Positions 23,340-32,083 of a stretch of DNA of 57,291 nucleotides are shown here, piece by piece; the first letter of the stretch is position 1; every line of letters starts with the position of its first letter. The position numbers and the translations under genes are program-made. Source of the stretch: Verrucomicrobiota bacterium. Its GTDB lineage: Bacteria > Verrucomicrobiota > Verrucomicrobiia > Limisphaerales > UBA9464. Below the pieces are notes generated by a model, which was given only the letters and a program-made list of their open reading frames with translations, was not told where the DNA came from and did no database searches. The DNA lies in the NCBI GenBank assembly GCA_017309115.1, contig JAFLEF010000050.1, positions 1 through 57,291 on the forward strand, read 5' to 3'.

Positions 23340-25001
23340 TCAGTTCTTCACTTGGACTTCACCGGGCTTGGCGGCGTCCTGGCCGACGGGCTTGGCGTTG
23401 GCGCCGATGGCAAACAGATGGGTCTGGCCCATGACGTACATGGTACCGTTGGCCACGATCGGCGTGCCGTAAACCGGGGCGCCCAGATTGGTCTCGCTTA
23501 GGACCACCGGTTTGTCGCCACCCTTAGCGGCCAGAACCACGAAGTCGCCGTCTTCGTCCCCGACGTACACCTTGCCGTCCGCGACAAAGGTCGAACCCCA
23601 CATGTGGGCCTTCATGTCGTACACCCAGTGGAGTTTGCCGGTCTTGGCATCCAAACAGTGCACAAAGCCGGAGAAGTCGGCGATGAAGAGCAGTCCGGTG
23701 GCGGGATCAATGCTAACTGTCGAGATGGAGCGCTTGATGCCCTTGTAGTCCCAGACGACGCCGGTTTTGGTGAGGTCGCCGGTCTTTCCCGCGGGATCGA
23801 TGCACACGAGCCGGCCGACGCCTTCGCCGTGCTCGGGATCCTGACCGATCGCGACATACACCTTGTTATCGTAGTACACCGGGGTGCTGTTGATTTCGCT
23901 GGGACCTTCGGCGGCCGGATATTTGATCGGTTTGCCGTCCTTGACCTTGTACTCGGGCGGCACGCAATCGACCCACCAGACATTTTTGATGTAGTCCAAC
24001 TCGGGATCTTCCACGAGGTCAGGCTGGTTCGGGAAGATCTTCGTTTTGGGCTGACCGCTGCCTTTTTCCGGAGTGGTCGAAACCGCGTACAGGACGCCGT
24101 CGCCGCCGCCGAAGAACACCTGCCATTTGCCGTCGACCTTGCCAGCGGAAGGGGAAGTCCATTGACCGTGGTAAATGCGGTTGCCGATCGCCGCGTTGTC
24201 TTCGCCGACCAGTTCGCCGGTCTTGGGATCCAGGGCGATGAAGCTGGGGGAATTCGGGGAGGGAATGTTGACGTGAGTCCAGTCCTGGCCGTTGGAGGTG
24301 CAGACGAACAGTTTGCCATCCACGAGAATGACCGAGCAATTGGAGGCGTTGTGCGGAAAGACGCCGAGCTCTTCCATCATGTCGTAGCGCCAGATGATGT
24401 CGGCGTCGGTCGGGCCGGGTTCGATCGGGGGCTTACCGGTGTCGAGCGTGACGTACTTGGCTTCGTCTTTGTAGGGACCGTCGTTGCCGTTGGCCATGCC
24501 TTCGGTGTCGAGGCAGAGCACTTCGCAGCGACTGGTGACGACCCACAGGCGATTGCCGATGACGAGTGGCGCGGCGAGCAGGCCGAGGTTTTCCCAGTCA
24601 TTGACCTTACCGGACTTCAGCTTGGGAACGACCAGCTGCCAGAGGAACTGGCCGGACTTTTCATCGAGCGCGTAGAGGATGCTGCGGTCACCGACATGTC
24701 GCTTATCCCGGGGCGATTCGTTATTGGTGCCGACGTAGACCTTGCCGCCAGCGACCACCGGGTTGGCGTAACTTTGGGAACCCAGCTTGGCGACCCACTT
24801 CACGTTCTTGGTGGTCGCGAGGTCGATTTCCTCCGTTCCGGACTTCGTTTTGCCGGGCTCGAAGCTTTCGGGCAGACCCTTGGCCGACGAATACATGTTC
24901 CGGCCGGGATCATTGCCGCCCCACTGCGGCCAATCCTCAGCCTGGGTCAGAACGCTGGCTGCCACGACGGCAACCGCCCATTTCACCACTGTGTTCGTCA
25001 T
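23340..25001 (-). CDS. PQQ-repeat beta-propeller protein
   Basis: A 553-residue exported protein with a signal peptide ('WAVAVVAASVLTQAEDW'), then 'WPQWGGNDPGRNMYSS', the usual opening of propeller proteins in planctomycetes and Verrucomicrobiota. Repeated strand motifs such as 'PVVAGGKVYVGTNNE', 'LFVCTSNGQDW', 'KVYVGDEDGDFVVL' and 'PIVANGTMYVMGQ' mark blades of a PQQ-like propeller. These need not bind PQQ. The ATG at 25001 has AGGAG seven bases upstream; an in-frame ATG at 25007 has the same motif too close. It is second in an operon with the next gene on the minus strand, 60 bases apart. Confidence 0.87.
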   Translation of the reverse strand: MTNTVVKWAVAVVAASVLTQAEDWPQWGGNDPGRNMYSSAKGLPESFEPGKTKSGTEEIDLATTKNVKWVAKLGSQSYANPVVAGGKVYVGTNNESPRDKRHVGDRSILYALDEKSGQFLWQLVVPKLKSGKVNDWENLGLLAAPLVIGNRLWVVTSRCEVLCLDTEGMANGNDGPYKDEAKYVTLDTGKPPIEPGPTDADIIWRYDMMEELGVFPHNASNCSVILVDGKLFVCTSNGQDWTHVNIPSPNSPSFIALDPKTGELVGEDNAAIGNRIYHGQWTSPSAGKVDGKWQVFFGGGDGVLYAVSTTPEKGSGQPKTKIFPNQPDLVEDPELDYIKNVWWVDCVPPEYKVKDGKPIKYPAAEGPSEINSTPVYYDNKVYVAIGQDPEHGEGVGRLVCIDPAGKTGDLTKTGVVWDYKGIKRSISTVSIDPATGLLFIADFSGFVHCLDAKTGKLHWVYDMKAHMWGSTFVADGKVYVGDEDGDFVVLAAKGGDKPVVLSETNLGAPVYGTPIVANGTMYVMGQTHLFAIGANAKPVGQDAAKPGEVQVKN

Positions 25002-25061
25002 GCTCATTCTCCTAATCTTCCTTTCAAACGGCTGCCTTCAAACGGAAATACGGGGCAATGC

Positions 25062-27428
25062 TCAATTGGCGAGCACCGTGATGTTGTCCAAAGCGACCCG
25101 CTGCTCCTGCGGCGCGAAGCCGAATAACCCGGGCGAACCGGTCTTGTGAGCGATCCGGTGGGGCACTTCAATGGTCCATTCCGTGGGCTCGGGATCGCCC
25201 TTCTTCCAGGCCTTGCCCCGGACCACGCCCGAGCCGTCGTCGGCCACATCCACGCGGACTTTCAGCCGGTACCAGGTGTTGGGTGACCATTTGAACGGCT
25301 TGGCCACCTTGATGCGTTCCTGGTTGGAATTGACCTCAATTTCCTGCGAGTTGCCTTTGAGAATCACCGCGTAGCGCTGGTTGATCAGCCCCACCTCGGA
25401 CATTTTGCGTCGATTGCCTTCGGACAAGACGTCGGCCTCGATCGTGTAATTCGACATGTCGGGGAAGCCGAAGAAGATCTGGCCGCGCTGAAACAGCTTG
25501 TTCTCGATCGTCTTCATCAACGCTTGATTGGTCCCGCCCTCGAGATCCTTGGCGCGCACTTCGAAGCGGAAGCGCGCGGAATTCCAGGGCAGCGGAGGAT
25601 AGGCGAACAGTGTCTCGGGTTCGATCGTGTTGGTGGTCTTGTTGGTCAGGGCGAAGCTCTCGAAATCCTGACGCAGCGGCAATCCTGGCAGCACCCGGCC
25701 CTTGATGAATCCGGCGAGGTCCTTGCCCTCGGCAGACTTCAGGGTGGCCTTGAATTGGCCGCCGCTGCCCATCGCGGCCTGATCGGCCACCAGTTGTCCC
25801 TCGCTGTTGAACGAGCCCTTCAACGTGGCTTTGACCAAGGCCGTCGGCGGGATGTACGGCTCCCAGTGCACCGACTTGGGGTCGATGTTCTCCGAAACCG
25901 TGAAGCCGTTGGCATCAAGAGAGCGGATGCGGAAGCTTTGAGTTTGGCCGGGGCGGAGCAGCACTTCGTAGGGGATAATCTGCAACTGAGCGGCAGGTCC
26001 GGCCTTCGGGAAGGGCTGAATGGTTGACTTCACCAAGTTTGGACTGTTGCCGGCCTTGCCCCAGGCGTAGAGCTGCTTGTCGGTCTGCAGGTACATTTTG
26101 CCGTTGTAGCCGATGGGTGAGCCATAGGCCCGACCCTTGAGAATCGTGTGGCTGACGACTTCCGCGCCGTCGGGACCCGGCTTGAAAACCCACAGGTCGC
26201 CATCGCCGCCGGCTTCGAGATCGGCCTGTTTGACCGAATCGGTGCCTTCCGACGCGATGTACATGGCCACGTAGAGATAACCATCGGCGTAGAAGGGCGT
26301 GCTTTGCCGCTGTTCGATCGCGAGTTTCTTCTTCCAGAGTACTTTGCCGTTGCGGGCGTCCACGGCAGCCAGATCGCCGGTGCCCGTTACTTCGTAGATG
26401 GTGTCGCCGACGAGAACTGGGGAACTGGCGAGCGAACCGATGTTGTTGCGCCAGACTTCGAGTTCCTTGGCTTGAAAGATGGCCGGGGACAGGGAGTTGG
26501 TGGGTTTCACTTCCGACGGAGCGGGAATTCGGAAGGCGGCCATGCGTCCGATTTCCGAAGAGTCGAGATTCTCGGATTCGTGCACGGCCACCAACGAATC
26601 CTGATACCGGATCAGAGCCGCGTTGATGCCGCCCTTGGCGCCGGCTTTGGCGAAGGAAAAGCGCCAGATCGGTTGGCCAGTGCGAGCGTTGATGGCCAGG
26701 ATCGTGCTGTCACCACCGGCGGAATAGAGCACCCTTTGGTTGTTCCAGTAATCGAGGTAGGGATTGGAGAACGTGTTGTCCTGCGGGCGGTCTCCGGGAG
26801 CACTCGACCAGGCGAGCTGCCCGGTCTTTTTGTCGAAGGCGTAGAACCGGTCACCCGCCGCGCCGTGGGCGCCCCAAGCGCTGGTGATGCCGCGGGTGAT
26901 CACCAGATCGCCATCCACTACCGGCGAGGCCGTTCGGGAGTTCGGGAAGGTCAACCGGCCAAACTCCTCCATCATGGAGTGTTTCCAGAGAAGCTTGCCG
27001 TCGGCGGTAAAGGCCATCAGCAAACCCTGCGTGTGCTGGACGTACACATTGCCGGTTTCGGCATCAATGGTCGGAGACGACGTCGAGTAGCGGAGATAGA
27101 TCGTGTCCGAGAGGAAGTCGTTTTCCGCGTGGCGCCAGAGTTCCTTGCCGGTATCGGCATCGAAACAGGCGACCACCTCCTGCAAATCCGGTCCGTCCCC
27201 GACATAGCCATTGATGTACAGCTTCCCATCGGCAATGACCGGTGTGCTTTGGCCTGGGAAGGGAGCGGTCCATAGGGCCGAGTTGGCCTCGAGTTTGGTG
27301 GGCAGTCCCTTTTCCAAGGACACCGAGGTCTGTTGGGGACCTCGCCAGGTCAGCCAGCCCGAGACTTCCGCCTGGGCAGACCAAAGCGACAACACCAGCG
27401 AGGGAACAATCAGGAACAGCCGTTTCAT
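25062..27428 (-). CDS. PQQ-repeat propeller protein with C-terminal jelly-roll domain
   Basis: A 788-residue exported protein. Signal peptide ('LFLIVPSLVLSLWSAQAE') and 'GWLTWRGPQQTSVSLEKGLP', then propeller blades: 'PVIADGKLYINGYVGDG', 'PVVDGDLVITRGITSA', 'SPVLVGDTIYEVTGTGDL', 'YADGYLYVAMYIASE', 'PIGYNGKMYLQTDKQLYAW'. Residues ~510-620 form a linker with beta structure. The last ~150 residues ('MSNYTIEADVL', 'NTWYRLKVRVDV', 'GLFGFAPQEQRVALDNITVL') are a concanavalin-like jelly-roll fold of the DUF1080/LamG type. It shares its opening and blade motifs with the next gene, so the pair may have arisen by duplication. The ATG at 27428 fits the signal. Confidence 0.87.
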   Translation of the reverse strand: MKRLFLIVPSLVLSLWSAQAEVSGWLTWRGPQQTSVSLEKGLPTKLEANSALWTAPFPGQSTPVIADGKLYINGYVGDGPDLQEVVACFDADTGKELWRHAENDFLSDTIYLRYSTSSPTIDAETGNVYVQHTQGLLMAFTADGKLLWKHSMMEEFGRLTFPNSRTASPVVDGDLVITRGITSAWGAHGAAGDRFYAFDKKTGQLAWSSAPGDRPQDNTFSNPYLDYWNNQRVLYSAGGDSTILAINARTGQPIWRFSFAKAGAKGGINAALIRYQDSLVAVHESENLDSSEIGRMAAFRIPAPSEVKPTNSLSPAIFQAKELEVWRNNIGSLASSPVLVGDTIYEVTGTGDLAAVDARNGKVLWKKKLAIEQRQSTPFYADGYLYVAMYIASEGTDSVKQADLEAGGDGDLWVFKPGPDGAEVVSHTILKGRAYGSPIGYNGKMYLQTDKQLYAWGKAGNSPNLVKSTIQPFPKAGPAAQLQIIPYEVLLRPGQTQSFRIRSLDANGFTVSENIDPKSVHWEPYIPPTALVKATLKGSFNSEGQLVADQAAMGSGGQFKATLKSAEGKDLAGFIKGRVLPGLPLRQDFESFALTNKTTNTIEPETLFAYPPLPWNSARFRFEVRAKDLEGGTNQALMKTIENKLFQRGQIFFGFPDMSNYTIEADVLSEGNRRKMSEVGLINQRYAVILKGNSQEIEVNSNQERIKVAKPFKWSPNTWYRLKVRVDVADDGSGVVRGKAWKKGDPEPTEWTIEVPHRIAHKTGSPGLFGFAPQEQRVALDNITVLAN

Positions 27429-27594
27429 GGCAGGATCAGTTTGACGGACCTGCGGAAGGTGAAACTCCGGGTCCCAACTGGCAATCGAAATGATACGAGT
27501 GCGTACTAAGTGTGGAGTTCCTGATGACTTCGACGGGGCGCAGGCTTGGCAGTGGGTGGGCTTCACCGGTACTTAGCGGGAGCGTTGCGACTGC

Positions 27595-28080
27595 ATGCCT
27601 AACCAATCCGTTCCCCTCGATTCTCCTGCGCGCCGCCGTTTGCCGCCCTTGTTGCGGCGCTCGTGGTACGGACTGAACCAGGCCTTTCGCCGGCGAATCG
27701 CCCATACCGGGGTGACGCCGGATCAGTTCACCGTCATGCGATCGCTGCGGGAAGGAGATCCCCAAGGCATGACCCAGCGGGACTTAACTCAAGCCATGTC
27801 GAGCGATCCTAACACCGTGGCGTCGCTGTTAGAACGGATGGAAGCGGCCGCGTGGGTGGATCGGCGGCGGCACGAAACGGATGGCCGAGCCTACCGGATT
27901 CGGCTGCTGGCGGCCGGCGAAGCCAAGTACGAGGAGGTGCGGGAACTGGCGGTGGGGTTGCAGGCGGAGGTGCTGGCAGTTTTGCCCGAAGCGGAGCGAG
28001 AACGGTTTTTGGAGCAGTTGGAATTGGTATCCTATGCCTGTCGGGAGGCGGCGGAAGCCGGAGCCCGCCAGGCCCGATGA
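27595..28080 (+). CDS. MarR-family transcription regulator
   Basis: A 161-residue protein with the winged-helix layout of MarR: 'GVTPDQFTVMRSL', recognition region 'MTQRDLTQAMSSDPNTVASLLERMEAAAWVDRR' and wing 'HETDGRAYRIRLLAAG', then the dimer helix. It diverges from the propeller operon across 166 bases and is coupled (ATGA) to the protease gene. A weak inverted repeat TACG-AGTG-CGTA at 27494-27505 lies between the divergent starts; it could be an operator, but the symmetry is short. The ATG at 27595 has no strong ribosome-binding site. Confidence 0.9.
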   Translation: MPNQSVPLDSPARRRLPPLLRRSWYGLNQAFRRRIAHTGVTPDQFTVMRSLREGDPQGMTQRDLTQAMSSDPNTVASLLERMEAAAWVDRRRHETDGRAYRIRLLAAGEAKYEEVRELAVGLQAEVLAVLPEAERERFLEQLELVSYACREAAEAGARQAR

Positions 28081-28922
28081 TTTCCGAGGCGCCTCCGGTG
28101 CTGTCCGCGCCGGATCCAGCCCCACCGGTGGCTCGTTGGCGGTCGATCCTGATGGTTCTGGCCTTGCTGGTGATGCCGCCGTTGCTGGGGTTAGTTGGCG
28201 AAAGTCGGACCGGGGCGACCCCGGACGCGGTGGCGCTTCCGCCCACCGTTTCCGGGCTTTTGCAGGTGTGTATGCTCAACGCCGTTTTGTTCCTGGTGTT
28301 GGCGGCCGGGGTGGCGGCGTTGGGTCGTCCGAGTTGGGCCGAGCTGTGGGCGCGGTCGCGGTGTGGGTGGCAGGCGTGGGCGCTAGGTTTGGGCTATTCC
28401 GTGGCGTTTCGCATTGGATTGGGCGTGCTCCTAACCGCGGCAGTGTCGTTCAAGGCTCTCGTCCTGTTCTTTCAGGGGAAGAAGTTGGAATCCCTCGAAG
28501 GATTTCGGCCGCAGATTGAGAACATGCTCGATCCCACGGTGCTGCGAGATCCGGTGTATCTACTGCTGGTGACAACGGTGGTGAGTTTTGTGGTGGCAGG
28601 CCTGCGGGAGGAACTCTGGCGGGCCGCGGTGTTTGCCGGGCTGGAACGGTGGCGAAGGGGAATCCTGTCCACCTGGAAAGGTCGAGCCCTGGCGTCGGCG
28701 TTGGCGGCGGTGGTGTTTGGGATTGGCCATTTGCCGCAGGGGATCAGCGGCGTGTTTCTCACGGGCACGCTGGGCTTTGGTCTGGGGCTTATTATGCTGG
28801 GTCACCGGTCGCTATGGGTGGCGGTGTTGGCCCATGGATTCTTCAATGCGACTTCCTTCGTGCTGCTCCGCGTGGTGGATGCGGCGGGCTTGCTGGATCA
28901 GGTGATTGGGGGGCGGCCGTAG
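28077..28922 (+). CDS. CPBP family intramembrane glutamic endopeptidase
   Basis: A 281-residue multi-pass membrane protein with the three CPBP (Rce1-like) motifs: EExxxR as 'EELWR' at 178-182, 'GIGH' with His218, and 'HGFFN' with His253 and Asn257. Known members process or protect membrane peptides, for example as bacteriocin maturation or immunity proteins. Hydrophobic segments appear at ~20-45, ~63-90, ~105-125, ~160-176 and ~205-270. The ATG at 28077 overlaps the MarR stop codon, so the pair is coupled. Its substrate is unknown; the MarR partner suggests it responds to a small molecule. Confidence 0.88.
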   Translation: MISEAPPVLSAPDPAPPVARWRSILMVLALLVMPPLLGLVGESRTGATPDAVALPPTVSGLLQVCMLNAVLFLVLAAGVAALGRPSWAELWARSRCGWQAWALGLGYSVAFRIGLGVLLTAAVSFKALVLFFQGKKLESLEGFRPQIENMLDPTVLRDPVYLLLVTTVVSFVVAGLREELWRAAVFAGLERWRRGILSTWKGRALASALAAVVFGIGHLPQGISGVFLTGTLGFGLGLIMLGHRSLWVAVLAHGFFNATSFVLLRVVDAAGLLDQVIGGRP

Positions 28923-28949
28923 GCCGAGCTGAGAGCTGAGAGACGAAGA

Positions 28950-29231
28950 CGGGACTCTGAAGTACGGAGTCCCGGCTTTAGCCGGAAGGGTGTCGAATGG
29001 CTGGGCGCTGTGGAACCCCCTCCGCGTGAGGTCGAGGTGGAGGTTCCGCCGCCTGAAGGCGGGACTCCGAACGGGGACTACGAACGAAGGCGGGACTCTG
29101 AAGTATGGAGTCCCGGCTTTAGCCGGAAGGGTGTCGAATGGCTGGGCGCTGTGGAACTCCCTCTGCGTGAGGTCGAGGTGGAGGTTCCGCCGCCTGAAGG
29201 CGGGACTCCGAACGAAGACTCCGAACGACGA
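28950..29231 (+). repeat. Two tandem 141-bp repeats
   Basis: Units at 28950-29090 and 29091-29231 share a 141-base period with only a few mismatches and a variable last ~17 bases. Each contains CGGAGTCCC, the inverted CCGGCTTTAGCCGG and a 'CCTGAAGGCGGGACTCCGAAC' type end. Such words are dispersed repeats in Verrucomicrobiota and planctomycetes, as I recall. The period is a multiple of three, so open frames run through it, but they are repetitive and not protein-like. Confidence 0.9.
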
Positions 29232-29242
29232 CCTCCGCTTTC

Positions 29243-30049
29243 TCAGAAGTCGAAGGCGTCGTCGTCGCGGGCCAGGGCGAAGGGAATCGGACCGAGTTCC
29301 TGCTTTAGCCGGGCTTGCAAGCCGTCGAGATCGGACAGGAGTTCACAAGCGACGTGAACAAAGATGACCTTGGAGGGCTGGGCCTGGCGAATGGCGGCAG
29401 TCAAGGCGGGTAGATCCACATGAGACAGTTCCGAGACAAACAGATTGGGTTGGACCGCGAGTAAGGGGACGGTGTCGCTGACATCCCCAATGTCGGCCGT
29501 ATGACTTACCCGAACCTGGGAATCCCGCAGGACGAAGCTGAAAGCCTCGAAGGCGGTGGCCGGTAATTGCGAGCCAAAGCTGCGCTGGAGCGAATCCAGA
29601 TGGGTCGTGGGGTGGGCGGTGATCTGCACCGGTCCCACGTTGAAATGCCCGCCGGGCTCAAGTCCGCGCCACTGGAGCTCAAATCCGATCAGGCCGGCGG
29701 GAAGGACGGTGGCATTGAGCCAGGCTTGGAGGGCGGGCAGGGCGCGGGCGGGGGCGTAAACCGGCAGGGGTCGGCGGCGCTGATTCAGCCAGAGCGACTG
29801 GATAAACATGGAAAACCCGCCGACATGGTCGCTGTGCATGTGGGACAGCACGATGGCGTCCAGCGACTCGTAGTCGAATCCAGCCGCCTTGAAGGCTGAA
29901 CTCATGCCATCCCCGCAATCCAGCAGGAGGCGCGTCGAGCCGAACTGATAGACAAAGGACGCGTGCCGACGGCTGCCGGAGGGCCAGCCTTCGCCGACGC
30001 CGAGGCAGGTCAGCCGGTGCGTTGATACGGGGTTGGAAGTGGGGGACAT
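29243..30049 (-). CDS. MBL-fold metallo-hydrolase (RNase Z-like subgroup)
   Basis: A 268-residue metallo-beta-lactamase-fold protein. The metal motif HxHxDH is 'SHMHSDHVGG' with His70, His72, Asp74 and His75; later ligands are likely in 'AHPTTHLDS', 'SHTADIGD' and 'FVHVACEL'. The overall layout ('VYQFGSTRLLLDCGDGMSSAFKAAG') resembles RNase Z and arylsulfatase-like MBL proteins. The substrate is not readable: it could be a nucleic acid, a cyclic nucleotide or a small ester. It ends 11 bases after the 141-bp repeats and diverges from the large operon. Confidence 0.88.
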   Translation of the reverse strand: MSPTSNPVSTHRLTCLGVGEGWPSGSRRHASFVYQFGSTRLLLDCGDGMSSAFKAAGFDYESLDAIVLSHMHSDHVGGFSMFIQSLWLNQRRRPLPVYAPARALPALQAWLNATVLPAGLIGFELQWRGLEPGGHFNVGPVQITAHPTTHLDSLQRSFGSQLPATAFEAFSFVLRDSQVRVSHTADIGDVSDTVPLLAVQPNLFVSELSHVDLPALTAAIRQAQPSKVIFVHVACELLSDLDGLQARLKQELGPIPFALARDDDAFDF

Positions 30050-30309
30050 GGGCTACGTTCCCTCTGAAAACTAGTCGGTTGCCGTTTCGGGAAGCAAGCG
30101 TCGCCACGGATGAAGGGGCGGGTTGCGGGGGAAATGAACTTCCCGAGCGGTAGGAGACGGGGTTGCCTCACGCCAATTCTGCACGGAGCAGCAAAGGCCG
30201 GTTGCCCCGGCGGCGCCGGTCAACCGGGGACGGTCCGGCGGTCCATCCCTACCTTAATGATGGGGTCGTCGCGAATTTCTGTTCCCTTTCTTGAACCGTT
30301 CCTATTTTC

Positions 30310-30326
30310 TTACATCAGAGATGTAA
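30310..30326. promoter_or_regulatory. 17-bp inverted repeat, candidate operator
   Basis: TTACATC-AGA-GATGTAA has perfect 7-base arms. It lies about 100 bases upstream of the first gene of the large operon, near an AT-rich stretch, which fits a dimeric repressor or activator site. The binding protein is unknown. Confidence 0.5.
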
Positions 30327-30329
30327 CGC

Positions 30330-30347
30330 CGGAGTTAAATGACTCCG
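30330..30347. promoter_or_regulatory. Small hairpin in the operon leader
   Basis: CGGAGT and ACTCCG form a perfect 6-bp stem around a six-base loop (TAAATG), just downstream of the inverted repeat. It could be part of the leader RNA or another protein site. No U-run follows, so it is not a terminator. Confidence 0.35.
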
Positions 30348-30424
30348 CTGAAGTCGTCATCAGACCCAATATTTTTCCGCCGTGAGTCCTGGGCTCTCGG
30401 CGGGTCCAAACCCAGTTCAACACC

Positions 30425-31900
30425 ATGTCCTCTTCGTCTGAGCAACTCGCCCTCGAACAGCTGCTGCGGTCGGTCCGTCGTCGAATCTTCTGGACCACTA
30501 CGGTCGCGACGGCAGTGAAAATCTTGGCGGTGGGATTGCCGCTGACGGCGCTCCTCATCGCGCTGGACCAGCGCTGGAATGCCGGCCTCGCCGCTCCCTA
30601 TTTGGTCCTGGGGTTGGGATTGGTGGCGGTGTTTGGGGCGGCGACGACAGGCTTTCGTGGGTTGGGGGACAAGGTGGACTTGGCCCTACGGCTGGATCGG
30701 GATGGCCAGCTCAAGGATCGGGTCAGCAGCGCGTGGGAGTTTTTGCAGCAACCTGACCTCGACGAAGTCCGTCAGGTGCAGGTTCGAGACGCCCTTCGTC
30801 GGGTGCAGTCGATTGAGCTTCCGCAGGTGTTGGCAATGCCTCGGTCCCGCCTGACCCCAGTGGTTGGAGTGGGGGCGTTGATGCTGGCGCTCAGTTTTTG
30901 GGTTCCGCCGTTGGCGACCCCGGTGGTGGCGGTGACCGCCGATGCGGTCAAGGAACTGCAATTGGAGCGACTGGCCGAATTAAAGGAGGAGTTGCAACAG
31001 CCGGAAGCGTCGCCCGAAGTGCAGGAGTTGGTAAAGCAGTTGGAGAAGATTTCGGAGCAATTTGAGCGCGGGGAGATTGGCGAACGGGAGGTGATGCTTC
31101 AATTGGGTCGGCTGGACGAAGCTTTGCGAGCTCAGGCCGCAGCGTTGGGCGTAGAGAATCTGGAGCAGGAAATGAGCACCATGGTGCCCCACTTGATGGC
31201 CAATTCGGCCACGGCGGCTTTGGCCCAGGCGCTCCAGAAGAAGCAGTTGGAGCAGGCGTCCCAGGAACTGAAGGCGCTCGAAGATAAAGTCACCGGGGAG
31301 AAGCTCTCCAAGGAGGACGCTAAGAAGCTGGCCGCTCAGCTTGGCGCCACCGCGGCTAAGCTCGGCAAAAAGAAGTCGAACGATTCCTTTTCGGGCGACC
31401 TGGCTTCGGCCTCGGAATCCTTGGAGAAGTCCGATTCTGAAGGATTTAAGTCGGCTTGCCGGAGCCTGGGTCAGAAGCTGCAGACCTTGAAGAAGTGCCA
31501 AGGAATGAAGAGCGCCTGCAACAGTCTGGGGATGTGCAAATCCTCCCTCGGTCAGTGCAGCTCGGAATCCCGCAACATCGCGTTGGGCAAGACCCCGGGT
31601 AAAGGCAAGGGCGGTAAAGGAGCAGGCACCGGAGCCTCCGGAGATCCGTTGGGCGACCCGAGCCGGCTGGCAGATGGGATGCGCAAGATGGTTCAGATTT
31701 CGGGTCAGGCAGGAGCTGGTCCGGTGGAGACGGAAACCGAGACGACCGAAGGACAGGCTTCCGCGAGCGAATTGAAGGCCCGCGAGGTGCACGCGAATTT
31801 CGCCGCGCTGGCCGAGGAAGTCATCGAGAAGGAAGACGTCCCGCTCAGCTACCGGTACCACGTGAAGCGGTATTTCCAGGCCATCCGTCCGGCCGAGTAA
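30425..31900 (+). CDS. Membrane protein with long coiled-coil domain (DUF4175-like)
   Basis: A 491-residue protein. Three hydrophobic segments at ~31-47, ~57-76 and ~146-170 are followed by a long Gln/Glu/Lys/Leu-rich region from ~178 to ~345 that reads as coiled coil. A Cys-bearing segment ('KKCQGMKSACNSLGMCKSSLGQC', near 357-378) and a Gly/Lys-rich low-complexity linker follow, then a charged C-terminal helix. The N-terminal layout resembles DUF4175 proteins that accompany MoxR/vWA operons in this phylum; that is from memory. It is the first gene of the operon and may anchor the system at the membrane. Confidence 0.7.
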   Translation: MSSSSEQLALEQLLRSVRRRIFWTTTVATAVKILAVGLPLTALLIALDQRWNAGLAAPYLVLGLGLVAVFGAATTGFRGLGDKVDLALRLDRDGQLKDRVSSAWEFLQQPDLDEVRQVQVRDALRRVQSIELPQVLAMPRSRLTPVVGVGALMLALSFWVPPLATPVVAVTADAVKELQLERLAELKEELQQPEASPEVQELVKQLEKISEQFERGEIGEREVMLQLGRLDEALRAQAAALGVENLEQEMSTMVPHLMANSATAALAQALQKKQLEQASQELKALEDKVTGEKLSKEDAKKLAAQLGATAAKLGKKKSNDSFSGDLASASESLEKSDSEGFKSACRSLGQKLQTLKKCQGMKSACNSLGMCKSSLGQCSSESRNIALGKTPGKGKGGKGAGTGASGDPLGDPSRLADGMRKMVQISGQAGAGPVETETETTEGQASASELKAREVHANFAALAEEVIEKEDVPLSYRYHVKRYFQAIRPAE

Positions 31901-32083
31901 CGACGGCTTCGATTTCGCGCTGCTCCAGATCGGGACGCCCGCGCTCTCCATGAAACGCGTCGACGGACGATTGGGTGTGTTGTGCCCGCTTCCTGCGTTT
32001 CGTTTCTCCCTTTCCCCTGCGGCCAGTCGTCGTGCCGGCCGCGCTCACCTTCTGTTGGGTCATTTTGCGCCAGCCTTCCATCC
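31901..32083. other. Gap inside the MoxR operon
   Basis: 183 bases between the coiled-coil gene and the MoxR gene. No gene, terminator or clear promoter seen; an in-frame run upstream of 32084 is not MoxR-like. Confidence 0.4.

Larger units (their letters stand above)
30050..30424. other. Divergent promoter region of the MoxR/TPR operon
   Basis: About 375 bases between the MBL gene and the large operon. Features are listed separately: a 17-bp inverted repeat and a small hairpin. The stretch 30270-30320 is AT-rich (TTGAACC at 30291, TATTTTC at 30303), so a promoter is likely nearby, but no standard spacing is seen. A dispersed word GGACGG...TCCATCCCTACC lies at 30229-30253. Confidence 0.5.

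Noticed and set aside
23604-25127. 507-codon open frame on the plus strand opposite the propeller genes
   Set aside because: It is the antisense of a well-supported propeller gene, has no recognisable domain, and long antisense frames are common in GC-rich genes.
28990-29367. Open frames of 115-125 codons across the 141-bp repeats ('VPPPEGGTPN' type peptides)
   Set aside because: They follow the tandem repeat, overlap the MBL gene end, and resemble spurious proteins predicted from a dispersed DNA repeat.
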